A DNA stretch of 64,000 bases from Kribbella italica (GTDB lineage: Bacteria; Actinomycetota; Actinomycetes; Propionibacteriales; Kribbellaceae): positions 3,472,001-3,536,000 of the forward strand of contig NZ_JACHMY010000001.1 of the NCBI RefSeq assembly GCF_014205135.1. Reading direction: 5' to 3'. Shown piece after piece: positions 33,603-43,196 of this stretch. A program made the translations under genes and the position numbers. The number at the start of each line of letters is the position of its first letter. Position 1 is the stretch's first letter. Below the pieces are notes generated by a model. It had not been told where the DNA came from. It made no database searches and was given only the letters and a program-made list of their open reading frames with translations.

Positions 33603-34531
33603 TGGGGGCGTACGTCGTCCGGCGCCTCTTCTTCTCGATCTTCGTGCTCTGGGGCGCGGTGACGATCATCTTCGTCGTACTCCGCCTGGTCCCCGGCGAC
33701 CCGGCGTACATCATGCTCGGCCCCGACGCCGACCAGGCCCAGGTCGACGCGCTCCGGGCCCAGCTCGGCCTCGACCACTCGCTGGCGCAGCAGTACGCGA
33801 CGTACCTGACCAACGTCGTGCACCTCGACTTCGGCCAGTCGTTCCGGCTCAGCACCGACTCGATGACCCTGGTGATGCAACGAGTCCCCGCCACGATCCA
33901 GCTGGCCAGTACGGCGCTCCTGCTGTCGCTCCTGATCGGGCTGCCGCTCGGCGTGGTCGCCGCGCTCAGGGCCAACACCTGGCTCGACCGGACGATCTCC
34001 GTGTTCTCCCTGCTCGGCCAGTCCACCCCGTCGTTCTGGCTCGGCATCGTGATGATCCTGGTCTTCTCCCGCAACCTCCAGGTCCTCCCGAGCTCCGGCT
34101 CCGGCAGCTGGGCCCATCTCGTCCTCCCGACCGTCACCCTCGCGCTGCCGTTCCTCGCGATCCTGGTCCGCCTCACCCGCAGCGGCCTGCTCGAGGTCGT
34201 GCACGAGGGCTACGTGCAGACCGCCCGCGCGAAAGGCCTGGCCGAGGGCGGCGTGATCCTCGTCCACGCCCTGCGCAACGCCCTGATCCCGATCGTCACC
34301 GTCGTCGGTCTCCAGTTCGGCGCGCTGCTCGGCGGGACCGTGATCGTCGAGACCGTCTTCGCCTGGCCGGGCGTCGGCCGGCTGCTGATCGACTCGATCG
34401 GCAAGCGCGACTACGGCGTCGTCCAGGCCGCCATCCTCCTGGTGGCCACCATCTTCGTCCTGATCAACCTGCTCGTGGACCTGCTCTACGGCTTCCTGGA
34501 CCCCCGCGTCCGCCTGGCTGGTGACCGATGA
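33602..34531 (+). CDS. ABC transporter permease, DppB/OppB family
   Basis: 309-residue inner-membrane permease of the peptide/nickel/opine importer class with six helices. The first helix (VRRLFFSIFVLWGAVTIIFV) and a long first extracytoplasmic loop are typical, and the EAA-type loop (TARAKGLAEGGVILVHALRN, about residues 205-224) contacts the ATPases. It forms the channel with the next gene product. Start and stop overlap both neighbours. Confidence 0.93.
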   Translation: MGAYVVRRLFFSIFVLWGAVTIIFVVLRLVPGDPAYIMLGPDADQAQVDALRAQLGLDHSLAQQYATYLTNVVHLDFGQSFRLSTDSMTLVMQRVPATIQLASTALLLSLLIGLPLGVVAALRANTWLDRTISVFSLLGQSTPSFWLGIVMILVFSRNLQVLPSSGSGSWAHLVLPTVTLALPFLAILVRLTRSGLLEVVHEGYVQTARAKGLAEGGVILVHALRNALIPIVTVVGLQFGALLGGTVIVETVFAWPGVGRLLIDSIGKRDYGVVQAAILLVATIFVLINLLVDLLYGFLDPRVRLAGDR

Positions 34532-35409
34532 CGTCCGCTGAACTCGCCCTCCCCACCGTCCGAACCGCCCGGAAGACCAGGGCCGGCAACGCCCGTATCC
34601 GGTTCGGCCTGATCGTGATCGCGGTCTACGTCGTGGCCGCCGTCGCCGGTCCCTTCCTGATCGGCTTCGACTCCGTCGCGACCCGTACCGCGGACCGCCT
34701 GAAACCACCCGGCAGCCGGCTGTCCGACGGCTCGCTGGCGATCTTCGGCACCGACCAGGTCGGCCAGGACCTGCTCGCCCAGATGTTGCAGGGGGCAAGG
34801 ATCTCGATCGCCGTCGGCCTGGCCACGCTGCTGCTGGCCGGGACGATCGGCGTCACCGTCGGGATCGCGGCCGGCTACTTCGGCGGCTGGCTGGACGGCG
34901 TACTGATGCGCCTGGCCGACATCCAACTGGCGTTCCCCTCGATCCTGCTGGCGATCTTCATCGCGGCCCTGCTCGGCCCGAGTGTGGTCAACGTGGTGAT
35001 CGTGCTCGCGGTCTCCAACTGGGTCACGTTCGCCCGGGTCGCCCGCGGCCAAGCCCTGGCCACCCGGCGCCGCGAGTTCGTCGACGCGTCGAGGACGCTC
35101 GGCGCCGGCACCTGGCGCCTGATCCGCCGGTGCGTGCTCCCCGCCTCGGTCGCGCCCGTCCTGGTCGTCGCGACGGTCGAGATCGGTCACGTCATCCTCG
35201 CCGAGGCGTCGCTCAGCTTCCTCGGTCTCGGTACCCCGGCCAGTACGCCGAGCTGGGGCGTCACGATCGCCAACGGCCGCAACTACCTCGCCGACGCCTG
35301 GTGGATCTCGACCGTGCCCGGGATCGCGCTGGCCTTCCTGGTGATCTCCCTCGGCGTACTGGGTGATGCCTTGCGCGACCGCTACGACCCGCGGCTGAGG
35401 AGCCTGTGA
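34528..35409 (+). CDS. ABC transporter permease, DppC/OppC family
   Basis: 293-residue second permease of the importer. A cytoplasmic N-terminal extension (1-28) is followed by six helices; the OppC-N region ends FGTDQVGQDLLAQMLQGARI, the standard DppC signature, and the EAA loop is VDASRTLGAGTWRLIRRCVL. The ATG overlaps the dppB-like stop (ATGA) and its own stop overlaps the first ATPase gene. Confidence 0.93.
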   Translation: MTSAELALPTVRTARKTRAGNARIRFGLIVIAVYVVAAVAGPFLIGFDSVATRTADRLKPPGSRLSDGSLAIFGTDQVGQDLLAQMLQGARISIAVGLATLLLAGTIGVTVGIAAGYFGGWLDGVLMRLADIQLAFPSILLAIFIAALLGPSVVNVVIVLAVSNWVTFARVARGQALATRRREFVDASRTLGAGTWRLIRRCVLPASVAPVLVVATVEIGHVILAEASLSFLGLGTPASTPSWGVTIANGRNYLADAWWISTVPGIALAFLVISLGVLGDALRDRYDPRLRSL

Positions 35410-36380
35410 TGACGCTGCTCCAAGTCAAGGATCTCCGCGTCGAGTTCTCCACGTCCGCCGGCACGGTGAAGGCGGTCGACGGCGCGTCGTTCGACGTCCG
35501 GCCCGGTGAGACCGTCGCACTGCTCGGCGAGTCCGGCAGCGGCAAGAGCGTCACCGCGCAGGCCGTGCTCGGCATCGTCCCCAAGCCCGCGGGCAAGGTC
35601 ACCGGCGGCACCATCTCGTACGACGGCCGCGACCTGCTCGCCCCCGGGACAGCGGGCAGCCTGCGCGGCCGGGAGATCGCGATGGTCTTCCAGGACCCGC
35701 TCAGCTCGCTCAACCCGGTCTTCCGGGTCGGCGCGCAGATCGGCGAGATGTTCCGCAAGCACCGCGGCGCTTCCCGCAAGCAGGCCCGCGCCGAGGCGCT
35801 CGACCTGATGCGTCGCGTCGGCATCCCCGCGGCCGAGAAGCGGCTGGACGACTACCCGCACCAGTTCTCCGGGGGGATGCGGCAGCGGGTGATGATCGCG
35901 ATGGCGCTCGCGCTGTCGCCGAAGCTGCTGATCGCCGACGAACCGACGACCGCCCTCGACGTCACCGTCCAGGCCCAGATCATGCAACTGCTCGCCCGCC
36001 TGCAGGCCGAGGAGGGCATGTCGCTGGTCCTGATCACCCACGACCTCGGCGTCGTCGCCGACGTCGCCGACCGCGTCGTGATGATGTACGCCGGCCGCGT
36101 GGTCGAGACCGGCCCGATCCGCGAGGTCTACGACCACAGCGCACATCCTTACACCGCCGGCCTGATGGCGTCCGTCCCGGTGATCGACGGCCCTCGCCAA
36201 CGCCTCACCCCCATCCAGGGCTCCCCACCGGACCTCCTGGCGCTTCCTTCCGGCTGTTCCTTCAGACCCCGCTGCCAGTACGCCGATCACCAGTGCACTG
36301 AGCAGGAACCAGTACTTACCGGAAGAAGTCATCAATCGGCCTGCCACCACCCCTTGAACCAGGGAGTTCTGCATGTCTGA
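35406..36380 (+). CDS. ABC transporter ATP-binding protein, DppD/OppD family
   Basis: 324-residue ATPase with Walker [15 protein letters not shown] (about residues 40-53), Q-loop [13 protein letters not shown], signature [15 protein letters not shown] and Walker [13 protein letters not shown]. The C-terminal oligopeptide-transporter extension carries the cysteine cluster [14 protein letters not shown] that can bind an Fe-S centre in this family. The start is GTG or the ATG one codon later; both overlap the permease stop. Confidence 0.93.
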   Translation: MMTLLQVKDLRVEFSTSAGTVKAVDGASFDVRPGETVALLGESGSGKSVTAQAVLGIVPKPAGKVTGGTISYDGRDLLAPGTAGSLRGREIAMVFQDPLSSLNPVFRVGAQIGEMFRKHRGASRKQARAEALDLMRRVGIPAAEKRLDDYPHQFSGGMRQRVMIAMALALSPKLLIADEPTTALDVTVQAQIMQLLARLQAEEGMSLVLITHDLGVVADVADRVVMMYAGRVVETGPIREVYDHSAHPYTAGLMASVPVIDGPRQRLTPIQGSPPDLLALPSGCSFRPRCQYADHQCTEQEPVLTGRSHQSACHHPLNQGVLHV

Positions 36381-37362
36381 AACTCCCTTGCTCTCGGTGC
36401 GTGACCTCCATACCTCCTTCCCCCTGCGCTCTTCGGTCCTTCGCCGGACCGTCGGCCAGATCCAAGCCGTCGCCGGGGTCTCCTTCGACGTCCTGCCCGG
36501 CGGCACCCTCGGCCTGGTCGGCGAATCCGGGTCCGGCAAGTCGACGGTCGCCCGCACGATCGTCGGCCTCGAGAAGGCCACCTCCGGCAGCATCCTCTTC
36601 GAGGGCGAAGAGCTGACTTCATTGCCCAAGGCATCGATGCGCCGCGTTCGCCGCCAGCTCCAGATGATCTTCCAGGACCCGTACGCCTCCCTGAACCCCC
36701 GCGCGACGGTCGAGCAGATCATCACGGAAGCCTGGGAGATCCACCCCGACGTCGTACCGCGCGCCAAGCACCACACCGAAGCCCGAGACCTGCTCGAACG
36801 CGTCGGCCTCAACCCCGATCACGCCCGCCGGTACCCCCACCAGTTCTCCGGCGGCCAGCGCCAGCGGATCGGCATCGCCCGCGCCCTCGCGCTCCGCCCC
36901 AAGCTGGTGATCTGCGACGAGGCGGTCTCCGCGCTCGACGTGTCGGTGCAGGCCCAGGTCCTCAACCTGTTGGCCGACCTCCGCAGCGACCTCGGCCTCG
37001 CCTACCTGTTCATCGCCCACGACCTCTCCGTCGTACGGCACATCTCCGACCAGGTCGCCGTGATGTACCTCGGCCGGATCGTCGAGACCGCGCCGCAGGA
37101 CGAGCTGTTCTCGGGCCCGATCCACCCGTACACGCAGGCGCTGCTGTCCGCCGTACCGGATCCGAAGCCGTGGACCCGCCCGCCGCGCGAGCAGATCATC
37201 ATCGGCGGCGACGTCCCGTCCCCCGCGGACCCGCCGTCCGGCTGCCGCTTCCGGACGCGGTGCTGGAAGGCCGAGGACACCTGCGCCACTACCGACCCCG
37301 CGCTGGAGATCCGCCTCGCCCAGCACCCCGCCGCCTGCCACTTCGCCGGAGCCCCCACATGA
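36373..37362 (+). CDS. ABC transporter ATP-binding protein, DppF/OppF family
   Basis: 329-residue second ATPase with Walker [15 protein letters not shown] (about 52-65), Q-loop MIFQDPYASLNPR, signature FSGGQRQRIGIARAL and Walker B LVICDEAVSALD. The C-terminal oligopeptide extension has CRFRTRCWKAEDTC. It overlaps the preceding ATPase by eight bases and the next gene by four. Together with the two permeases and the distal lipoprotein it makes a complete importer. Confidence 0.93.
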   Translation: MSETPLLSVRDLHTSFPLRSSVLRRTVGQIQAVAGVSFDVLPGGTLGLVGESGSGKSTVARTIVGLEKATSGSILFEGEELTSLPKASMRRVRRQLQMIFQDPYASLNPRATVEQIITEAWEIHPDVVPRAKHHTEARDLLERVGLNPDHARRYPHQFSGGQRQRIGIARALALRPKLVICDEAVSALDVSVQAQVLNLLADLRSDLGLAYLFIAHDLSVVRHISDQVAVMYLGRIVETAPQDELFSGPIHPYTQALLSAVPDPKPWTRPPREQIIIGGDVPSPADPPSGCRFRTRCWKAEDTCATTDPALEIRLAQHPAACHFAGAPT

Positions 37363-38036
37363 CCGTAGAACTCGTCCTCCTCCGCCACGGCGAGTCCCTC
37401 TGGAACGCCGAAGACCGCTACCAGGGCCAGCAAGGCACCGGCCTCAGCCCACTCGGCCACGAGCAGGCCAAGTTTGCCGCCGACTACTTGAGCAGTACGC
37501 CGTTCGACGCGATCGTCGCGAGCGACCTCCAACGCGTCACCGAAACCCTCCGCCCGTACCTGGACGCCACCAGCCCACCACCCGGCACGGGCACCACAAG
37601 TACCGGCCGGGTCCCACTTGTGCGCATCGATCCGCGCTGGCGGGAGATCGACGTCGGCACCTGGGGCGGCCGCACCTTCACCGAAGTCCTGGCCGAAGAG
37701 CCCGAGGTCGTCGCCGCCTTCGCCCGCGGCGAAGACGTCGCCCGCGGCGGCGGAGAGACCTTTGCCCAACTCCGCACCCGCGTCTGGGAAGCAGTGCAAG
37801 AGATTGCCGCCAGCGGCGCCCGCCGAGTCCTGGTCGGCACCCACGGCGGCCCGATCCGCGTCGCCGCCGCGTCCGCGCTCCGGCTCCCAGCCGGTGACCA
37901 GGTCCTCCTCGATCCCCCGGGCAACTGCTCGCTCACCATCCTGCGGGTGGACGAGCGGCTCACCGCGAGCAGCCTCGCGGCCTACAACACGCCGACGTCC
38001 GTCCTCACCACCTCCTCCGAGGAGCAGCCGGCATGA
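37359..38036 (+). CDS. Histidine phosphatase (phosphoglycerate-mutase-like)
   Basis: 225-residue member of the histidine phosphatase superfamily: LLRHGESLWNAE (R9, H10 nucleophile, E12), the GLSPLGHEQA helix, and the distal VGTHGGPIR histidine near 168. Such enzymes dephosphorylate sugars or other small phosphates. The frame extends upstream inside the ATPase gene, but the ATG overlapping its stop gives the family N-terminus. Co-translation with the importer suggests it processes the imported compound or an intermediate; substrate unknown. Confidence 0.87.
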   Translation: MTVELVLLRHGESLWNAEDRYQGQQGTGLSPLGHEQAKFAADYLSSTPFDAIVASDLQRVTETLRPYLDATSPPPGTGTTSTGRVPLVRIDPRWREIDVGTWGGRTFTEVLAEEPEVVAAFARGEDVARGGGETFAQLRTRVWEAVQEIAASGARRVLVGTHGGPIRVAAASALRLPAGDQVLLDPPGNCSLTILRVDERLTASSLAAYNTPTSVLTTSSEEQPA

Positions 38037-38821
38037 GCCTCAGCACGTTCACCTTCGTCGCGATGACCTACAACCTGTGGGCCGACTTCCACCTGGACCA
38101 ACGCCGCGACGCGATCACCGGCCTCTTCGAGACCCGCCCACCCGACCTCCTCGCCGTACAGGAGCTCAGAGGTGTCACCAGAGACCTGCTCGACAAGACC
38201 CTCACCACCCACGACCGGGTCCACGAAGCAGGAGGCTGGGAGACGCAGAGCAACCTCTGGTGGCGCCGCGACCTCTTCACACCGCTCGAGTACGGCGCCG
38301 AGGACGTCGGCATCCTCTCCCCCGACGCCAAGCTCTTCTGGGTCCGCCTCCGACCGCACGACGGCCCCGACCTGCTCTTCAGTACGGCGCACCTGACCTG
38401 GCCCGGCCACCCCGACGAACGCGCCGACCACGTCAACCGCCGCGTCGCCCAGGCCCGCCGGATCGCCGAGGAGCTCGAACGTCTGGCCGGCACCGGTGCG
38501 TGCCTGTTCACCGTCGACATCAACGACATCGGCCCACCCCAGTGGGAACTCGGCAACGCCGGCTTTCTCGACAGCTTCACCGCGCTCGGCCGCCACTCCC
38601 CCGCCACGCACCCGGTCATCCCGACCGTCGCGCCCGGCCCGATCGGTACGAAGCTCTCGCCGCTCGCCTCCCCGCCCAAGGCGATCGACTGGATCTTCTC
38701 CCGCGGCCCGCTCGCGGTCCGCACCAGCGAGGTCGTCGACTACTTCCGGGCCGGCCGCGCGCCGTCCGACCACTACCCGGTCGCCGCCACCTACACCTTC
38801 ACCCGCCACGAGGAGAACTGA
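38033..38821 (+). CDS. Endonuclease/exonuclease/phosphatase (EEP) family protein
   Basis: 262-residue metal-dependent phosphoesterase of the EEP fold. The expected motifs are present in order: MTYNLWADF, LLAVQELRG (catalytic Glu), FSTAHLTWPG, VDINDIG (Asp/Asn pair; canonical proteins have GDFN here), DWIFSRG and SDHYPVAATY. No signal peptide is seen. It could hydrolyse a phosphodiester (for example a glycerophosphodiester or nucleotide sugar) taken up by the importer. Both ends overlap neighbours (ATGA and TGATG). Confidence 0.82.
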   Translation: MSLSTFTFVAMTYNLWADFHLDQRRDAITGLFETRPPDLLAVQELRGVTRDLLDKTLTTHDRVHEAGGWETQSNLWWRRDLFTPLEYGAEDVGILSPDAKLFWVRLRPHDGPDLLFSTAHLTWPGHPDERADHVNRRVAQARRIAEELERLAGTGACLFTVDINDIGPPQWELGNAGFLDSFTALGRHSPATHPVIPTVAPGPIGTKLSPLASPPKAIDWIFSRGPLAVRTSEVVDYFRAGRAPSDHYPVAATYTFTRHEEN

Positions 38822-40317
38822 TGAAGCGAAAACTGGTGGTGGCCGCACTGGTCGCCGTGACCGCCCTGAGCGCTTGTTCCCCGGCCAGCGAACCGGGTGC
38901 CGGCGACCAGGTGCTGCGCTACGCGCCGGCGATGTTCCCGGTCTCCCTGGACACCCACAAGTACGCCGGTGAGGAGGCGGTCCAGACCGCGATCCAGCAG
39001 ATCATGGAACCGCTGGTCCGCGTCGACGACGGCAAGATCGTCCCGGTGCTGGCCGTGTCCTGGCAGAACCCGGACCCGAACACGTGGGTGTTCAAGCTGC
39101 GCGAGGGCGTGAAGTTCAGCGACGGTACGCCGTTCACCGCCAAGGACGTCGTCGCGTCGTACCAGCGGCACCAGAAGCTGGACGGCCCGCTGGTCCCGCT
39201 CTACGCGAGCGTGACGTCGTTCGCGGCGACCGACGACGCGACGGTCACGGTGAAGACGGGCAAGCCGCTCGGCACGCTGCTCAGCTCGCTGACGCTGCTG
39301 TTCATCGGCCCGGGCGGCAAGGTCGACGCCGACGGTTTCTTCACCAAGCCGATCGGGACCGGTCCGTTCACGGTCAGCCAGTTCCAGCCCGACGAGAAGC
39401 TCGAGCTCGCCGCCAATCCGTCGTATTGGGACGGTGCGCCGCAGCTGTCGAAGCTCGAGTTCGTCAACATCCCCGAGGTGGCCGGGCGGATCACCGGGCT
39501 GGAGAACGGCGAGGTCGACGTACTCACGCAGATCCCGCCGGACCAGGTCGCGTCGGTGAAGGACAGCCAGGGCATCAGCTATGCGACGACGCCGAGCTGG
39601 ACGTACTACTTCGACTGGTTCAACCACAACCGCAAGCCGTTCGACGACCCGCGGGTCCGGCAGGCGATGTGGCACGCGCTGAACCTCGAGGGCACGGTCA
39701 ACGACCTGTTCGGCGACCTCGCGACGGTCGCGCAGGCACCGCTCGCGCAGGGCGTGATCGGTGCGCCCAAGCTCGCGCCGTACGCGTACGACCCGGCGAA
39801 GGCGAAGCAGTTGCTCGCCCAGGCGGGCTTGCCGAACGGCTTCAGTACGTCGATGCAGTGGCCGCTGGAAGGTGGGCCGAACATCCGCGCGCTGGCGCAG
39901 GCGATGATCTCGGACTGGGCCAAGATCGGGGTCAAGGTGCAGCCGCTGGAGAAGGAGCGGGCCCAGTGGCTCGAGGACTTCGGCAAGCTGAACTGGGACA
40001 TGAACCTGCAGACCAACGTCAGCGGCACCGGTGACGCCGACTACACGCTCGCTCGGCTCTACATCTGCTCGGCCAAGCGCAACGGGTACTGCAACCCCGC
40101 GCTGGACAAGCTGCTGCTCGACGCCCGGACGTCGATCGACCAGGGCGCGCGGGCCAAGCTGTACACCGAGGCCGGGCAGACGATCTGGAAGGATGCCGTC
40201 GGCATCTTCCCGGCCGATCTCGCGAGCAACAGCGCGCACCGCGACCGCGTCCAGAACTTCGTGATGCCGCCGAGCGGCCGCCCGCTGTTCACGAAGGTCA
40301 CCGTCTCCGGTAGCTAG
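38821..40317 (+). CDS. Family 5 extracellular solute-binding lipoprotein
   Basis: 498-residue lipoprotein receptor of the Dpp-type importer. The signal peptide MKRKLVVAALVAVTALSAC ends in a lipobox with C19. The SBP_bac_5 body includes WVFKLREGVKFSDGTPFTAKD (written as WVFKLREG then KFSDGTPF) and NPSYWDGAP, typical of peptide, nickel or oligosaccharide receptors. It is last in its operon, whereas receptors usually come first. A strong hairpin follows. Ligand unknown; sugar-type regulators nearby make oligosaccharides as likely as peptides. Confidence 0.92.
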   Translation: MKRKLVVAALVAVTALSACSPASEPGAGDQVLRYAPAMFPVSLDTHKYAGEEAVQTAIQQIMEPLVRVDDGKIVPVLAVSWQNPDPNTWVFKLREGVKFSDGTPFTAKDVVASYQRHQKLDGPLVPLYASVTSFAATDDATVTVKTGKPLGTLLSSLTLLFIGPGGKVDADGFFTKPIGTGPFTVSQFQPDEKLELAANPSYWDGAPQLSKLEFVNIPEVAGRITGLENGEVDVLTQIPPDQVASVKDSQGISYATTPSWTYYFDWFNHNRKPFDDPRVRQAMWHALNLEGTVNDLFGDLATVAQAPLAQGVIGAPKLAPYAYDPAKAKQLLAQAGLPNGFSTSMQWPLEGGPNIRALAQAMISDWAKIGVKVQPLEKERAQWLEDFGKLNWDMNLQTNVSGTGDADYTLARLYICSAKRNGYCNPALDKLLLDARTSIDQGARAKLYTEAGQTIWKDAVGIFPADLASNSAHRDRVQNFVMPPSGRPLFTKVTVSGS

Positions 40318-40321
40318 CAGA

Positions 40322-40356
40322 ACTGGGCCGGCCCGCGGAGAGCAGGCCGGCCCAGT
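40322..40356. terminator. Bidirectional hairpin terminator
   Basis: Perfect 12-base arms ACTGGGCCGGCC and GGCCGGCCCAGT with an 11-base loop fill the 41 bases between two converging genes (the solute-binding lipoprotein and the fusion oxidoreductase). It serves both directions; no U-run. Confidence 0.75.
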
Positions 40357-40358
40357 CG

Positions 40359-42344
40359 TCAGTTCGCGGTCAGGTAGGCGACCTCGTCGTCGGTCAGGGT
40401 GACCGAGAGCCCCGGCAGCGACGTGCGGGTCTCGGAGATCTGGCGGGGCCCGATCAGCGGGAAGACCGGGTACGGCTGGTGCAGCAGCCAGGCCAGCGCG
40501 ATCGCGGTCGGCTCCACGCCCTTCGCCGACGCCAGCTCCCGAGCGCGGTCGAGGCGCTGGAAGTTCTCGTCGGAGTAGAAGCAGCGCACGAGCTCCTCGT
40601 CGGAGGTGTCCTCCGGCTTGGCCCGCCCGGTGAAGAACCCGCGGGCCTGGCTCGACCACGGGAACAGCGCGACCTGCCGCTCCCGCAGCCACGCCTGCGA
40701 CTCGTCGTCGCTGACGTGCCGGCAGCCCTTCCACGGTACGTCGTACGCGCGGGCCAGGCTGAGGTGGTTGCTCAGCAAGGTCAGCGGCTGCTTGCCGTTG
40801 GCCACGGCGTACGCGTTGGCCTCGTCGAAGCGCGCGGTGCTCCAGTTCGACCCGCCGAACGCCTTGAACCGGCCCGCCCGGAACTGCTCGTCCATCGCGT
40901 CGACGAACTCCCCGACCGGGATCTCCTCGTTGTCGCGGTGCATCAGGTACAGGTCGACGTGGTCGGTCTGCAGCCGCTGCAGGCTCTCCTCCAGCTGCCG
41001 GGCGATCGACGCCGGGTCGCAGTGCGGCGTGTGCGCGCCCTTGCCGATGACCACCACGTCGTCGCGGTTGCCCCGGGATTTCATCCACTGCCCGAGCAGC
41101 CGCTCACCGCGCCCACCGCCGTAGATGTACGCCGTGTCGAACGTCGTCCCGCCGCGCTCGACGAAGTCGTCGAAGATCGTCGCGGCGTGCGGCAACGTGT
41201 TCTGGTTGTCGACGCCCATCACCAGCCGGGACACCTGCTTGTCCACGCCGGGCACGCTGCCGTACGTCATCGGGGCGTCGTCGCGCCGGGCCAGCGGGCG
41301 CCCGGTCGCGGTCGGCACCGCCGCGTCGTCGCGCTCACTGGCGTACTGCTGCCCGATCAGCTTGCGCCACTCGTCCTGGACCTCCAGGTTGCCGAGCGTG
41401 TCGGCCCAGGACATCTCGGGCGCCTGCCGCTGCTCGATCGCGGCGGCGACCGCGTCGGCCTCGGCGGCGTAGATGAAGGCCGGCTCCGCGGAGACGTCCC
41501 GCGGCTCCTGGCCGATCTTGTGCACGGTGACGTGCGTCGGCTTGCCGTCGCCCCCGAACCACGGGTCCTCGACCACGAGGAACCCGTCGCTGCCGAGGAT
41601 CTTGACCAGCGGCTCGTCCTTCAGCCGGACACCGGTCTGCACCTGCGCGGTCAGCCCGCTGTCGAAGAACAGCGTCGCGACCGCCCACTCGTCGGCGCCG
41701 GTCTCACCGACCTTGCCGGCCGCGGTGACCGCGGCCGGGTCGGCGAACGGCTGACCGATCGCGGCTCCCGCGATCAGCCGGGCGTACGAGACCGGGTAGC
41801 CGCCGACGTCCAGGATGCCGCCGCCGGCCAGCTCGTCGGCGAAGATCCGGCTCTCGGCCCGGAACTGCGCCTGGAACGCGAACGACGCCTGGATCTGGTG
41901 CACGGTCCCGATCTCGCCGTCGCGGACCAGCTGGGCGACCAGCTTGGTCTGCGGCAGGCAGCGGTACATGTACGCCTCCATCAGGAGGACGTCGTTGCGG
42001 ACCGCGGCCTCGATCATCGCCGCGGCCCAGGACCGGTTGATCGCGAGCGGCTTCTCGCACAGCACGTGCTTGCCCGCCTCCGCCGTCTTGATCGCCCACT
42101 CCGGGTGCAGCGGGTGCGGCGTGGCGATGTAGACGGCGTCGACGGTGTCGTCGGCGAGCAGTTCCTCGTACGACGCGTGCCGGTTCGGGATCGAGTACTT
42201 GTCCCCGAACGCGTCGGCCGAGTCCTGGCTGCGGCTGCCGACCGCGGCCAGCACACCGGTGGACGAGGACGGGAGCTGACTGGCGAAGCGGGAGGCGATG
42301 TTGCCGGTCCCCAGGATTCCCCAGCGAATCTTGTCGAGTTGCAC
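40359..42344 (-). CDS. Fusion oxidoreductase: Gfo/Idh/MocA dehydrogenase plus aldo/keto reductase
   Basis: 661-residue two-enzyme fusion. Residues 1-335 are a Gfo/Idh/MocA dehydrogenase: GTGNIAS (12-18) binds NAD(P) and EKPLAIN (97-103) holds the catalytic lysine. Residues about 358-661 are an aldo/keto reductase with the full tetrad D403, Y408 (TFDTAYIYGGG), K435 (VVIGKGAHT) and H469 (YLMHRDN). Both halves look intact, joined by a short linker (about 336-357). Sequential sugar oxidation/reduction with cofactor recycling, such as epimerisation through a keto-sugar, is a natural inference. It is downstream of a sugar importer. Confidence 0.93.
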   Translation of the reverse strand: MQLDKIRWGILGTGNIASRFASQLPSSSTGVLAAVGSRSQDSADAFGDKYSIPNRHASYEELLADDTVDAVYIATPHPLHPEWAIKTAEAGKHVLCEKPLAINRSWAAAMIEAAVRNDVLLMEAYMYRCLPQTKLVAQLVRDGEIGTVHQIQASFAFQAQFRAESRIFADELAGGGILDVGGYPVSYARLIAGAAIGQPFADPAAVTAAGKVGETGADEWAVATLFFDSGLTAQVQTGVRLKDEPLVKILGSDGFLVVEDPWFGGDGKPTHVTVHKIGQEPRDVSAEPAFIYAAEADAVAAAIEQRQAPEMSWADTLGNLEVQDEWRKLIGQQYASERDDAAVPTATGRPLARRDDAPMTYGSVPGVDKQVSRLVMGVDNQNTLPHAATIFDDFVERGGTTFDTAYIYGGGRGERLLGQWMKSRGNRDDVVVIGKGAHTPHCDPASIARQLEESLQRLQTDHVDLYLMHRDNEEIPVGEFVDAMDEQFRAGRFKAFGGSNWSTARFDEANAYAVANGKQPLTLLSNHLSLARAYDVPWKGCRHVSDDESQAWLRERQVALFPWSSQARGFFTGRAKPEDTSDEELVRCFYSDENFQRLDRARELASAKGVEPTAIALAWLLHQPYPVFPLIGPRQISETRTSLPGLSVTLTDDEVAYLTAN

Positions 42345-42368
42345 GTATGCCCCTTGGGAAGTGGTCGA

Positions 42369-43196
42369 TCAGAATTTCATGGCGCCGGCGGCGATGTCGG
42401 CGATGAAGTGGCGGCCGCCGATGATGAAGACCCCGATCAAGGGGATCACGCTCATCAGGGCGCCCGCCATCACCATGCTGTAGTCGGTGCCGTACACACC
42501 GTTCAGCTGCTGAAGGGCGACCTGGAGGGTGAGCCGGTTGGGATCGGTCATCACGATCAGCGGCCAGAGGTAGTCGTTCCAGACGTTGATGAAGGTGAAG
42601 ATGCCGAGAAAGGCCAGACCGGGCCGCAGCACCGGCAGGCCGACGGTGAGGTACTGCCGGAAGAAGCCGGCGCCGTCGACCTTGGCGGCCGAGATCAGTT
42701 CGTCGGGGATCGCGCCCTTGGCGTACTGGCGCATCCAGAAGATGCCGAACGCGTTCGCCGCGCCCGGGATGATCAGCGCCTTCAGCGACCCGATCCAGCC
42801 GAACTCCGCCAGTGTGACGAACTGCGGCACCAGCGCGAGCTGGGACGGGATCATGAAGGTGACCAGCAGGATCCCGAACAGCAGGTTCCGGCCGGGGAAC
42901 TCGTACTTGGCGAAGGCGAACGCCGCGAGTGAGTCGAAGAACAGCACCAGCACGGTGACGCCGAGCGACGCGAACAGCGTGAGCAGCATCGCGCCGAAGA
43001 AGTCGATGTTGTCCAGCACGTTGCGCATGTTCTCCAGCAGGTGCGAACCGACCAGCAGCTTCGGCGGGTAGGCGAAGATGTCCGGTGTGGTGTTCGAGGC
43101 CATCACCAGCATCCAGTAGAACGGGAAGAGCGAGACCAGGACCCCGAACATCAGGACGACGTGGCTGGTCACCTCACGAACTTTTTCAGTGCGCAT
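42369..43196 (-). CDS. Carbohydrate ABC transporter permease, MalG family
   Basis: 275-residue permease with six helices and the EAA loop SAAKVDGAGFFRQYLTVGLP (about residues 170-189). It is the second permease of the importer and overlaps the MalF-type gene by 11 bases. No ATPase gene is in the cluster; carbohydrate importers of this class in actinobacteria often share a MsiK-type ATPase encoded elsewhere. It is followed by the fusion oxidoreductase 24 bases downstream. Confidence 0.93.
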   Translation of the reverse strand: MRTEKVREVTSHVVLMFGVLVSLFPFYWMLVMASNTTPDIFAYPPKLLVGSHLLENMRNVLDNIDFFGAMLLTLFASLGVTVLVLFFDSLAAFAFAKYEFPGRNLLFGILLVTFMIPSQLALVPQFVTLAEFGWIGSLKALIIPGAANAFGIFWMRQYAKGAIPDELISAAKVDGAGFFRQYLTVGLPVLRPGLAFLGIFTFINVWNDYLWPLIVMTDPNRLTLQVALQQLNGVYGTDYSMVMAGALMSVIPLIGVFIIGGRHFIADIAAGAMKF

